Shown here one piece after another: positions 25,864 to 33,540 of a stretch of DNA of 34,006 nt. A program made the position numbers and the translations under genes. The first letter of the stretch is position 1. Each line of letters begins with the position of its first letter. Below the pieces are notes generated by a model. It saw only the letters and a program-made list of their open reading frames with translations. It made no database searches and was not told where the DNA came from. Source of the DNA: Caryophanales bacterium (lineage in GTDB: Bacteria; Bacillota; Bacilli; Paenibacillales; CANHCR01); NCBI GenBank assembly GCA_947459205.1, contig CANHCR010000025.1, positions 1 to 34,006 of the forward strand, written 5' to 3'.

Positions 25864-25902
25864 GAGGTTGTCGCTTGAATTTACTGAAGGAGAGATTTTC
25901 GT

Positions 25903-26493
25903 TTGCTATACTTATCAATTGTCATCATCGCGCTCACACTTATCGCAGCTTTGACCATCGTCATTTACACATTAAAAAACGGCATCCCACCGATGCCGAC
26001 AACGCGTTATTTATGTGATCAAACGGAAAAAATTGTGCAGAAATATCAACTCCCCAGCGGCACGGCAGTCGAGGCCGGATCGGGTTGGGGCACGCTCGCT
26101 CTATATCTTGGGCGACGTCACCCGCATTTGCAATTCATCGGTTTGGAAAACTCGCCGTTGCCATTCTTAATCGCGCGCTTGTTACGTCTAATGCTGCGAC
26201 GCGACAATTGCCGTTTCCTACGCACCGATATGTATCGCTATGATTATCGCGAGACAAATATCGTTCTCTGTTACCTGTTTGCTGGTGCGATGCGGCGCTT
26301 TGCGCCCCTCTTTCGCGAGCAATTGCCCAATGGCGCGCTCGTCATTAGCATATTTTTTGCGATACCTGGGTGGACGCCTGTCGAGACGTATCAATGCTCG
26401 GATTTGTATCGAACAAAAATCTATGTTTATAAAATTACAAACCGGACCGAAACACATGAATCGCAAAACACAAAAATAATAGCGCCGAAATAA
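25903..26493 (+). CDS. Membrane-anchored class I SAM-dependent methyltransferase
   Basis: The 196-aa product begins with one membrane helix (about residues 2-24, LYLSIVIIALTLIAALTIVIY) followed by a cytoplasmic Rossmann-type domain. It has SAM motif I AVEAGSGWGTLALYLG, the acidic residue of motif II in FIGLENSPLPF, FLRTDMYRYD and a post-motif segment NIVLCYLFAGAM. The start is TTG at 25903 with AAGGAG 10 bp upstream. It is divergent from the rhodopsin operon. Its last 59 bp overlap the convergent LysE-type gene, so the C-terminal tail after VYKITNRTE may be a recent extension. The substrate is unknown; similar small anchored methyltransferases occur widely in Bacillota. Confidence 0.72.
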   Translation: MLYLSIVIIALTLIAALTIVIYTLKNGIPPMPTTRYLCDQTEKIVQKYQLPSGTAVEAGSGWGTLALYLGRRHPHLQFIGLENSPLPFLIARLLRLMLRRDNCRFLRTDMYRYDYRETNIVLCYLFAGAMRRFAPLFREQLPNGALVISIFFAIPGWTPVETYQCSDLYRTKIYVYKITNRTETHESQNTKIIAPK

Positions 26494-27082
26494 TCGACAT
26501 CCAGCGCAAAAATAACGCGCCCACTCGTTGACCGGAGCGACTGCTCATCCATGCCAAGCAGCTCGACCAAATCAAACCTGCACTAAAAAAACCAGCAATA
26601 AAGAGCATGGTGGATGAACCGAATATAGACGAAGTTGAAAGTTGCAAACCTGCTACAATCGGTACTGCAACGGCCGCATACCAAAGCACAGCACTCGGCG
26701 ATAGCACCGCCAAACCGACTCCCAAAAACACGTCCTTCATCTTCAAGTTTGCAGACATGCTCGAACGCATTTGCGTTTCATCGCCGACCGCTTTGCTACG
26801 CGGTCGCCATGCTTCGCGCGCCATTTTCCAAGCCAGCCATAACAAAGTCAACGTTCCACCGATCCATAATGCAGTTTGTACAATTGTAAATTGCAGGACG
26901 AAAGCGAATCCGAGCAAAACCAAAACGATATAGATTACATCGCCAAAACAGGAACCGAAACCAATCGCAAAAGCCGGCCAAAATCCACGTGCAATGCCTG
27001 CGCGAATAATCGCCAAATTGACGATGCCGATGTCGGCACACAATGACAATGAAAGCAAAAATCCTTGAATAAACGAAACCAT
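26435..27082 (-). CDS. LysE/RhtB family exporter
   Basis: The 215-aa protein has about six membrane helices and the LysE-family start (GFLLSLSLCADIGIVNLAII, then GFWPAFAIGFGSCFGDVIYI), LWIGGTLTLLWLAWKMARE, and DVFLGVGLAVLSPSAVLWYA, which corresponds to the family NPK/NP helix. These carriers export amino acids or related small molecules. GGAGTT precedes the ATG by 8 bp. The 3' end overlaps the convergent methyltransferase gene by 59 bp. The exported compound cannot be told from the sequence. Confidence 0.82.
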   Translation of the reverse strand: MVSFIQGFLLSLSLCADIGIVNLAIIRAGIARGFWPAFAIGFGSCFGDVIYIVLVLLGFAFVLQFTIVQTALWIGGTLTLLWLAWKMAREAWRPRSKAVGDETQMRSSMSANLKMKDVFLGVGLAVLSPSAVLWYAAVAVPIVAGLQLSTSSIFGSSTMLFIAGFFSAGLIWSSCLAWMSSRSGQRVGALFLRWMSIISALLFLCFAIHVFRSGL

Positions 27083-27150
27083 CAGAACAACTCCACAAAT
27101 GTTTGTAAATCTACTTTTCTCTATAGTAAGCGTATGAAAGCAGATAAAGC

Positions 27151-27186
27151 AAAAAGTGCCACACCGATTGGTGTAGCACTTTTTTT
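27151..27186 (-). terminator. Terminator of the two-gene unknown operon
   Basis: A long stem (AAAAAGTGC-ACACC paired with GGTGT-GCACTTTTT, one mismatch, GATT loop) with A and T runs on both sides terminates in either direction. It lies 28 bp beyond the stop at 27214. Confidence 0.88.
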
Positions 27187-27213
27187 GAAAGTTTTGACCT
27201 TAATCTCTAGTAG

Positions 27214-27840
27214 TTAATACATGGCATATACATTCTCTTCCATACGGAACGAAATGCCTGCAAAACATTGATCGCGAATGTACAATTTCACATGCCAATT
27301 GCCCGTTGGCGTATCTTCGCTTACCTTAAGGGCGTTAAATGTCTCTTTGCGCGGGTAAATCGAGTACGGCATGTTCGTTACCCAGAACAGTTTCCCTTCA
27401 TGCAACCATTCGCTCGTTACCATTACTTGCTCCGGCAACTCATCCACAGAAACTCCATTTTTCACAGAAAAATCGAGTTTGACAATGATTGCTGAGTCCA
27501 CTCGTTTGATGAACAAACGTTGGTTGCTGCGATTGCTATCGTCCAAGCGCGAGCAAATGCGCGCCTGACATTCTATTTTTTGAAGGATGTCTTGTGTTGA
27601 CGTTTCGTCTACAGCGACGGTCGCAGGCAAGTCCTCATGAACTTGTTTCAACTGCACCGTATGTGGGTGATTCAACACGAACTTCCCGTCAATGATATAG
27701 AAAAACCACTGGTAATCATGATGCGTTGGTCCAACCCAACCATGCTCTGTCGATTGAAGTTGAAGCTTTTCGATTTGCAAGTCTTTGCCGGCTACCATCT
27801 CAAGTTGCTGAACATGCTTCAAATGAGGCAAGTGAATCAT
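27214..27840 (-). CDS. Hypothetical soluble protein (about 208 aa)
   Basis: I do not recognise this protein. It is soluble, without signal peptide or membrane helix, and looks beta-rich, with segments such as HHDYQWFFYIIDGKFVLNHP, RLFIKRVDSAIIVKLDFSV, LFWVTNMPYSIYPRKETFNA and NWHVKLYIRDQCFAGISFRM. The ATG at 27840 is preferred because AAGGAG lies 9 bp upstream. An in-frame ATG at 27864, overlapping the stop of the 62-aa gene (TAATG), would add eight residues. It follows that small gene in one operon governed by a promoter with phased repeats. Confidence 0.72.
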   Translation of the reverse strand: MIHLPHLKHVQQLEMVAGKDLQIEKLQLQSTEHGWVGPTHHDYQWFFYIIDGKFVLNHPHTVQLKQVHEDLPATVAVDETSTQDILQKIECQARICSRLDDSNRSNQRLFIKRVDSAIIVKLDFSVKNGVSVDELPEQVMVTSEWLHEGKLFWVTNMPYSIYPRKETFNALKVSEDTPTGNWHVKLYIRDQCFAGISFRMEENVYAMY

Positions 27841-27863
27841 CTGCAACCGCTCCTTCAACATCA

Positions 27864-28052
27864 TTATCTGCCCCAGATACCAGGACTTTGCTGAAGTGAG
27901 TATGTCAAGATGTTGATGGTCGTGATGCTGTTCGCCGTTGCTGCTGTTGCATACTCAGCGATGTCCGCTTCTTCTGAGTGAAATTGATGATTCGCCATCT
28001 CATAAACCTGCTGTTCCGAACCTTGAAAATCCTCTAAGCACAATATTGTCAT
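27864..28052 (-). CDS. Hypothetical 62-aa protein
   Basis: This small gene has a strong ribosome binding site (GGAGGG, 6 bp before the ATG) and its stop overlaps an ATG of the following gene, so it is very likely real. The protein is acidic in its first half (CLEDFQGSEQQVYEMANHQF, SEEADIAEYA) and polar or small in its second half (TAATANSITTINILTYSLQQ). No known domain was recognised and there is no membrane helix. Confidence 0.65.
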   Translation of the reverse strand: MTILCLEDFQGSEQQVYEMANHQFHSEEADIAEYATAATANSITTINILTYSLQQSPGIWGR

Positions 28053-28102
28053 TGTAAACCCTCCGTATCTTCAGCGCCCTTAATCACGCTTTTGATACTT
28101 CG

Positions 28103-28131
28103 AGTGTAAGTCACATTGTAGTCACACTCAA
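28103..28131 (-). promoter_or_regulatory. Promoter of the unknown two-gene operon
   Basis: On the minus strand TTGAGT (28131-28126) and TACACT (28108-28103) are separated by 17 bp. The start codon is about 45 bp downstream of the expected transcription start. The -35 is embedded in the phased direct repeats at 28110-28153. Confidence 0.6.
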
Positions 28132-28153
28132 TGAACAAATTGTGAACAAATTG
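28110..28153. repeat. Four 11-bp-phased direct repeats (PhoP-box-like)
   Basis: On the plus strand GTCACA starts at 28110 and 28121, and TGAACA starts at 28132 and 28143, each separated by exactly 11 bp; the last two units are identical over 11 bp (TGAACAAATTG). Each hexamer is one change from the Bacillus PhoP half-site TT(A/C/T)ACA. The array covers the -35 and spacer of the promoter, and points opposite to transcription. Confidence 0.55.
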
Positions 28154-28190
28154 TTATTTACGAATACGTTCATAATTTAGACAAAACTCA

Positions 28191-29531
28191 TCAGACGAAG
28201 CTCATCGATTGCCATACACGTGAACGCCACCGCCAAAGCATGATCAGTCCGCGCAACCATTCATCTACAATGAATGCAATGTATACGCCGATTAAGCCGT
28301 ATTCTAGGTGAACGCCCAAATACCAGGCGAGCGGCACGCTGATTCCCCACATCGAGAGGATACCCATCAGTACAGGGAATTTGGTGTCGCCAGCGGCTTT
28401 TAGCGAATTGATGATGACCAAATTGAGACATCGTCCCGGCTCCAAAATAATGGAAAGCGCCATAATCAGCGTCGCTAAATGAATAATCTCTTTGTTTTCT
28501 GTGAATAGCGAAAATAAAAATGGTGCCGACACCGCAAACACGATAGATACGGCGATGGATAATCCGAGCGCGATTTTCACACTGCGCATACAACGCTGGT
28601 ACGCGTCGTCCATCTGCTTCGCGCCAACCAAGTGACCAACGATAATTTGTGTGCCCATACCGATCGATGCGGAAAATAAAAACAGAAACAGACTGACACT
28701 ATGGACGTACACTTTGGTCGTAAGTGCCAACGCCCCGACCATAGTCACAAAATAGGTAATCATCAATTGCGAGGAGTGGTAGGCCATGTGTTCACCCGCC
28801 GACGGCACGCCAATTTGCATCAATTGACGCACATCTTTTTTCGGCAGTCGTACCATTTCAGCGACGTTAAAACGCATCTGCACTTGTCGTTGCAAAATCA
28901 ACAACACGCCGAGCAGTCCCAGAAATCTGGAAACGACGACGGCAATCGCTACTCCCTCAACACCGAAATTGGGCAAGCCGAACGGCTCGTAAAGTGCGAG
29001 CCAACAACCGACAACATTGACCACATTCATGCCGAGCGTGACGTACATCACTGATTTCGTGCGTCCGTGTGCACGAGCAATCGCCGACACAGTCATCATG
29101 ATCGCCTCGAAAAACAGAAAGATGCCGACAATTACCGTATAGATGACGGCATAGTCCATCAACTCCGGCGGCAATTTCATCCAGCGAAGCAACGTTTCGG
29201 CGTTGAGCACGAGTAGCACGCTCGTTGCGATGCCGAACAAACTGTTGAGTGTAATCGCAGTCAGCGCCGCCCGACGCGCCTCTACCACTTGCTGAGCTCC
29301 CAAATGCTGCGCCACGAGAATGCTCGTACCCGTCGCGACAAAGCCGAAGATGACAATGAGAATGCCGACAACTTGTGTCGCCACACCGACCGCTGCCACC
29401 GCATCGTCCGAATATCGGCCGAGCATCATCGTGTTGACGTTGCCCATCATCATATGCAGAAAAATTTCGATGAATATCGGCCAGGTAAGCGCGAAAAGTG
29501 TTAATTTTGATTTAGACGTTGATTCCTGCAT
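28191..29531 (-). CDS. MATE family multidrug/metabolite exporter
   Basis: The 446-aa protein has about twelve membrane helices and MATE-family segments: LTWPIFIEIFLHMMMGNVNT, MLGRYSDDAVAAVGVATQVV, and in the second half GVPSAGEHMAYHSSQLMITY and SASIGMGTQIIVGHLVGAKQ. MATE carriers exchange organic cations or metabolites for Na+ or H+. The chosen start MQESTSK at 29531 lies inside the end of the ABC-F gene (20-bp overlap) without a clear Shine-Dalgarno, suggesting translation by reinitiation. The longer open frame to 29687 is antisense-like sequence within the ABC-F gene and was not accepted. Co-transcription with ABC-F might link an antibiotic-protection factor and an exporter. Confidence 0.85.
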   Translation of the reverse strand: MQESTSKSKLTLFALTWPIFIEIFLHMMMGNVNTMMLGRYSDDAVAAVGVATQVVGILIVIFGFVATGTSILVAQHLGAQQVVEARRAALTAITLNSLFGIATSVLLVLNAETLLRWMKLPPELMDYAVIYTVIVGIFLFFEAIMMTVSAIARAHGRTKSVMYVTLGMNVVNVVGCWLALYEPFGLPNFGVEGVAIAVVVSRFLGLLGVLLILQRQVQMRFNVAEMVRLPKKDVRQLMQIGVPSAGEHMAYHSSQLMITYFVTMVGALALTTKVYVHSVSLFLFLFSASIGMGTQIIVGHLVGAKQMDDAYQRCMRSVKIALGLSIAVSIVFAVSAPFLFSLFTENKEIIHLATLIMALSIILEPGRCLNLVIINSLKAAGDTKFPVLMGILSMWGISVPLAWYLGVHLEYGLIGVYIAFIVDEWLRGLIMLWRWRSRVWQSMSFV

Positions 29532-31137
29532 AATGTTCGGCGCGCAATTTTTGCACTTCCGCATTCTCCAAATATTCTTCGTACGTGTACATTCTGTCGA
29601 TGATGCCGCGTGGCGTAATCTCCACAATGCGATTGGCAATCGTTTGCACGAACTGATGGTCATGCGAAGTGAACAGCATCGTTCCATCGAATGACATCAA
29701 CGAGTTGTTGAGCGCTGTAATCGACTCTAAATCCAAGTGGTTCGTCGGTTCATCCATCACTAACACATTCGGACCAGCAAGCATCATTTTCGAAAGAATA
29801 CAGCGAACCCGCTCGCCCCCGGACAGTACACCTACTTTCTTGAGCGCTTCTTCGCCAGAGAACAGCATCCGACCGAGGAATCCGCGAATGAACGACTCAT
29901 CCTGCTCCTTGGAGAATTGACGCAACCAGTCGATGAGCGAGAAATCTCCCTCAAAGTATGGCAAGTTGTCTTTTGGAAAATAGGCCTGTGTCGTCGTCAC
30001 GCCCCAACTATACTCACCGGAATCTGCTTCCATACAGCCGCTGATAATCTCAAATAGCGCGGTCTTCGCTTGCCCGTCTGGACCGACGAATGCGATCTTA
30101 TCACCCTTATTCACGACCAAATTGAATTGATCGAGTACCTTACGCTCTTCAATCGTTTTGCTGATGCCGTCAATCGTTAAAATTTGTTTGCCAGCCTCGC
30201 GCTCCGACTTGAAGTGGATGAACGGGTATTTGCGACTCGATGGCCTAATATCTTCAAGCGTCAATTTCTCTAGCATCTTCTTGCGCGAAGTCGCTTGCTT
30301 CGACTTAGATGCATTGGCACTAAAACGGCGGATAAACTCTTCCAATTCTTTGCGTTTTTCTTCAACGCGCTTGTTGGCACTTCTTTGCAATTGCAACGCC
30401 AGCTGACTCGACTCATACCAGAAATCGTAGTTACCAACGTACATTTGAATTTTGCCGAAATCGATGTCGGCGATATGCGTGCAAACTTGGTTCAAAAAGT
30501 GGCGGTCATGGGAGACCACGATGACTGTGCCGGTGAAGCGAGCGAGAAAGTTTTCCAGCCAGCGAATCGACTCAATGTCCAAATGGTTCGTCGGCTCATC
30601 GAGCAGCAAAATGTTGGGATTGCCGAACAACGCCTGCGCAAGCAAGACGCGTACTTTCTCCGTACTTTCGAGCTCCGCCATGCGCAGATCGTGCTTGTCT
30701 TTGTCAATACCGAGTCCGTTGAGCAACTCAGCGGCCTCCGACTCCGCTTCCCAACCGTTCATGTCAGCAAAATCGCCCTCTAACTCTGCCGCGCGCATCC
30801 CGTCTTCGTCTGAGAAGTCCGCTTTCATATAGATTGCTTCCTTCTCCTTCATCACCGCATACAGTTTGCTATGTCCCATGATGACCGTCTCCAGCACTGG
30901 AAACTCGTCATACTCATTTTGGTTCTGCTTAAGTACGGCGATACGCTCACCTGGTGTGACATGCACATGGCCGCTATTCGCCTCAATTTCGCCCGATAAA
31001 ATTTTCACAAATGTCGACTTGCCGGCACCGTTCGCACCGATTAAGCCGTAACAGTTTTCCGGCGTAAATTTGATGCTGACATCCTCAAATAATGTACGCC
31101 CGCCAAAGCGCAACGTCACTCGTTCCGTACTGATCAT
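29512..31137 (-). CDS. ABC-F family ATPase (YkpA/YbiT-like)
   Basis: ABC-F proteins have two ATPase domains and no membrane part; they act on ribosomes. The 541-aa protein closely follows the Bacillus YkpA/YbiT pattern. NBD1 has Walker A GANGAGKST (34-42), Walker B LLLLDEP (177-182) and an SHD switch. The linker contains SANASKSKQATSRKKMLEKL. NBD2 has signature LSGGERVR and Walker B VMDEPTNHLD. Two motifs are altered: the NBD1 signature is LESTE (156-160) instead of LSGxE, and the NBD2 Walker A is GPDGQAKT (352-359), with Ala where GKT has Gly. YkpA-type NBD2 loops are, from memory, also degenerate. GGAAGGT precedes the ATG. A housekeeping translation factor is likelier than a resistance determinant. 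Confidence 0.9.
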   Translation of the reverse strand: MISTERVTLRFGGRTLFEDVSIKFTPENCYGLIGANGAGKSTFVKILSGEIEANSGHVHVTPGERIAVLKQNQNEYDEFPVLETVIMGHSKLYAVMKEKEAIYMKADFSDEDGMRAAELEGDFADMNGWEAESEAAELLNGLGIDKDKHDLRMAELESTEKVRVLLAQALFGNPNILLLDEPTNHLDIESIRWLENFLARFTGTVIVVSHDRHFLNQVCTHIADIDFGKIQMYVGNYDFWYESSQLALQLQRSANKRVEEKRKELEEFIRRFSANASKSKQATSRKKMLEKLTLEDIRPSSRKYPFIHFKSEREAGKQILTIDGISKTIEERKVLDQFNLVVNKGDKIAFVGPDGQAKTALFEIISGCMEADSGEYSWGVTTTQAYFPKDNLPYFEGDFSLIDWLRQFSKEQDESFIRGFLGRMLFSGEEALKKVGVLSGGERVRCILSKMMLAGPNVLVMDEPTNHLDLESITALNNSLMSFDGTMLFTSHDHQFVQTIANRIVEITPRGIIDRMYTYEEYLENAEVQKLRAEHYAGINV

Positions 31138-31213
31138 GATGTTATACCTTCCTTTTTCGAATTCACTGATTGATAGTGGTTACTTTGCTAATTATACAGA
31201 AATGTTCGAGCGA

Positions 31214-31229
31214 TTCACACATTTTCACA
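31214..31229. repeat. Tandem TTCACA repeat between the ABC-F and exported-protein genes
   Basis: TTCACACATT occurs twice in tandem with 10-bp period (TTCACA at 31214 and 31224), upstream of a TTGATA that might be a -35 element. The hexamer equals a Bacillus PhoP half-site, but only two copies exist and the -10 is unclear. Confidence 0.35.
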
Positions 31230-31301
31230 CATTTTTTTGATAATTGAACGGAAATGGCGCTGTAAGATGAAGTTGTAAAAAACAAAAAGGAGGAATCAAT
31301 C

Positions 31302-31853
31302 ATGAAGAAGTTTTTGAAAGTGATGCTCGTCACCGTACTCGTGTTGTCGTTGTTGGCTCCGGTTAGCGCATTCGCACATGGCGGCGGCAAAGGCAAAATG
31401 AAATCGCACGGCAAGTCGCACATGGGGCAAATGAAGAAACCTGGACCAAAAGGCGGTCCGATGTTCGCTGGCAAAGGCAAAATGCCAATCATGAAGCAGA
31501 CCCTTTTCACTTTACTCGCGGAAAAGTATAGCCCAGACACGTTGGCAGCTTGGGAAGCAACAATCGCTGAAGGTGAAAAGACGCGCGCCGACATTCATGC
31601 CATTGTCAAAGCAAATCCAGAACTCCGCAAATCGCTCAAACCGCAACACACCGAAGATTTGAAAGCAAAAATGGAAGAGCACAAACAAACTCGTGCAGCA
31701 TTCGAAGCGGCACTGAAAGCGAAAGATGCTGAAAAAATTAAAGCATCGCTCGCGACCATTCTCGCTAAATTGCAAGACCGCAACAAGTTGATGGCTGCGA
31801 AATTGACTGCTTTGCAAAAGGCAGTGGCGGCCAAAGCAACGACTACACCATAA
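31302..31853 (+). CDS. Exported Lys/His/Met-rich helical protein
   Basis: The 183-aa protein has a textbook signal peptide (MKKFLKVMLVTVLVLSLLAP, cut after SAFA), a Gly/Lys/His/Met-rich basic segment (about 26-66, with HGGGKGKMKSHGKSHMGQMK), and a charged helical region to the end (KANPELRKSLKPQHTEDLKA, TRAAFEAALKAKDAEKIKAS). AAAGGAGG precedes the ATG. I know no named family. The His and Met content would suit metal binding, and the helical part recalls periplasmic chaperone-like proteins. The strong positive charge might also bind anionic surface polymers such as polyglutamate, whose genes are adjacent. These are guesses. It is a single-gene unit closed by a strong terminator. Confidence 0.78.
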   Translation: MKKFLKVMLVTVLVLSLLAPVSAFAHGGGKGKMKSHGKSHMGQMKKPGPKGGPMFAGKGKMPIMKQTLFTLLAEKYSPDTLAAWEATIAEGEKTRADIHAIVKANPELRKSLKPQHTEDLKAKMEEHKQTRAAFEAALKAKDAEKIKASLATILAKLQDRNKLMAAKLTALQKAVAAKATTTP

Positions 31854-31872
31854 ATATCGCTCATTCTCTAGC

Positions 31873-31906
31873 AAAAAGACGCGGAATCCACCCTCCGCGT
31901 CTTTTT
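31873..31906. terminator. Bidirectional terminator between exported protein and pgsC
   Basis: A perfect 13-bp stem (AAAAAGACGCGGA 31873-31885 and TCCGCGTCTTTTT 31894-31906) with an 8-nt loop has A and T runs on either side. It serves the plus-strand exported-protein gene and the minus-strand pgsBC pair. Confidence 0.92.
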
Positions 31907-31910
31907 TTGT

Positions 31911-32351
31911 TCACCAGCCGATGTTGAGCAATCCAATCAACTGAAGCAGCAGCCAAGTGATAGTCGTTAGTAGAACAGTGATGCCTAGCGTAAGTTTCAC
32001 GCCTTGCCGTTCCATCGTATTGGCGATGAGGCCAGGGACGATCAGTCCGATTGCGCTCAATATCCATGCCAATGATCCGCCAAGCATTAAACTTAATGTC
32101 ATGCCGGTCAGCAACATCGCCACAAACTTTCGCCTGCCATAAAGAATCGTCATTCGCCCAATGCCGTATTTGACGATGAAAAAGGTAAGCAAACTGATTA
32201 ACAATACGGCAACCAAGGAAAGCGGCTGATTGAAGAGCAACGCCAAGTAACCGGGTACGACTAAGCCTGCAGGTAACAATTGAAAGCGTTCGGCAAACAG
32301 CAAACTGATTGCGCAACCGACAGCAAGCGCCAAATAGACTTCAGCAACCAT
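31911..32351 (-). CDS. pgsC: Poly-gamma-glutamate synthesis membrane protein PgsC/CapC
   Basis: PgsC works with PgsB to polymerise and export gamma-linked polyglutamate. The 146-aa product follows the family closely: YLALAVGCAISLLFAERFQL, LLPAGLVVPGYLALLFNQPL, YGIGRMTILYGRRKFVAMLL, and LIVPGLIANTMERQGVKLTL, with about four to five membrane helices. GGAGG precedes the ATG, which overlaps the end of pgsB by 11 bp. A terminator follows at once, so pgsA and pgsE homologues are not part of this unit. Confidence 0.93.
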   Translation of the reverse strand: MVAEVYLALAVGCAISLLFAERFQLLPAGLVVPGYLALLFNQPLSLVAVLLISLLTFFIVKYGIGRMTILYGRRKFVAMLLTGMTLSLMLGGSLAWILSAIGLIVPGLIANTMERQGVKLTLGITVLLTTITWLLLQLIGLLNIGW

Positions 32352-33540
32352 GCGGGGTTCCTCCTTCCGGCATCATCCGTTTGAGAAGTTCGATTCCCGC
32401 ACCGTGGATATTGCCCATGCCAACGATTGCACAACCGACGTGAACCATCTCTTGGATGGCTGCAACAATCCGGTCGGCGCCGACGTTCTCAAGGTCGCGA
32501 TACTCAATGACTGTGAATACGCCGTTAGCAATCGCTTCGGCGAGCGGTTCCGTCCGTGTTCCGATGGCGAGCAGCCGATGCGCAGGCAAATGCGGCAACA
32601 CGTCGTTCGCAAACTGCCAGGTTCGGTCGACTCGATCAGCGCGACAATTGAGCACAATCAACGGCTCCCCTGCAGGAAATCCGCTGGTCGCGATTTTCTG
32701 CCAAACGGCGAGTGCAGACTGCGGGTCATTGGCTGCGAACCCGTTGAAAAACCAAACGTCATCGGGCCACTGTTCGCCCTCCATTTTCCGATACATAAGT
32801 GCTCCAGGATCAGGTTTCGCTTGCAACATGCCGCGCCATGCCATCTGCGGATCGATGTGCAGAGCTTCGGCAACGGCCAAGGCGAGCGCCACATTTTCGG
32901 CGAACAATAAATACGGAAATGCCGTCAAACTGTCTTCGTCGATCGCCTGCAAATCGGCGATGAAAACGCGTGTCTGGCGTTCGGCTGCGACTTCGCAAAA
33001 ATAAGCGGCATAAGGTCCCGGCGAAATGACCAAAATACCCTCATACGGAATCGTTGCGGCGAAATGGCGGGCAACATCGTCGAGCGTCGGCCCCATCACA
33101 TCGAGATGATCGGTCAACACGTTGGTAATGACGAGCAACTGCGCTTGCAGCAACTCTTCCTGAAAAATCAATTGGTACGCTGGCTTGAGCGCCATACATT
33201 CGCTGACGAGCACTTCCGCCTGCCAATTCGCAGTTTCTTGGACGACCATTTTTTGCTCGGAAATGTTCGCTCCCAGCGGTCCGCGGCGAATCGGTCGTTC
33301 GTCGGCACTAAACCAATAAAGCATGCGAGCGGCGCTCCCTGTCGTCTTACCCACGACGCGCCAATCCGCCTCTGCCAACATCGCCGTCAACAAGCGCGTT
33401 ACCGTCGATTTGCCGCGACTGCCGTTGACGTTGATGCGCAGCGGGATTCGATTGATGCGACGCCGGTGAAGCGCACGTTCCACCATTCCGACTGCAATCA
33501 GCAACGAGATGACAAGCATCCCAAGTAGCCATAACGGCAT
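32341..33540 (-). CDS. pgsB: Poly-gamma-glutamate synthase PgsB/CapB
   Basis: PgsB is a membrane-associated, Mur-ligase-like amide ligase using ATP to join glutamates through the gamma carboxyl. The 399-aa product has an N-terminal membrane helix (about 3-20), the P-loop GSRGKST (40-46), GKTTGSAARML, RGPLGANISEQ, VLVSECMALKPAYQ, TNVLTDHLDVMG and a late GNIHGAG segment, all typical. The start is preceded by GGGGGGTG, which lies in the 3' arm of a terminator-like hairpin, with seven T residues between stem and ATG. It overlaps pgsC by 11 bp. Polymer stereochemistry and whether it is capsule or released cannot be told. Confidence 0.93.
   Translation of the reverse strand: MPLWLLGMLVISLLIAVGMVERALHRRRINRIPLRINVNGSRGKSTVTRLLTAMLAEADWRVVGKTTGSAARMLYWFSADERPIRRGPLGANISEQKMVVQETANWQAEVLVSECMALKPAYQLIFQEELLQAQLLVITNVLTDHLDVMGPTLDDVARHFAATIPYEGILVISPGPYAAYFCEVAAERQTRVFIADLQAIDEDSLTAFPYLLFAENVALALAVAEALHIDPQMAWRGMLQAKPDPGALMYRKMEGEQWPDDVWFFNGFAANDPQSALAVWQKIATSGFPAGEPLIVLNCRADRVDRTWQFANDVLPHLPAHRLLAIGTRTEPLAEAIANGVFTVIEYRDLENVGADRIVAAIQEMVHVGCAIVGMGNIHGAGIELLKRMMPEGGTPHGC

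Noticed and set aside
29532-29687. N-terminal extension of the MATE protein
   Set aside because: The extension lies inside the ABC-F gene, is Cys/Arg-rich and unlike MATE N-termini, and has no ribosome binding site.
31163-31594. Minus-strand frame of 143 codons overlapping the exported Lys/His-rich protein
   Set aside because: It is antisense to a gene with signal peptide, ribosome binding site and terminator, and has no ribosome binding site of its own.
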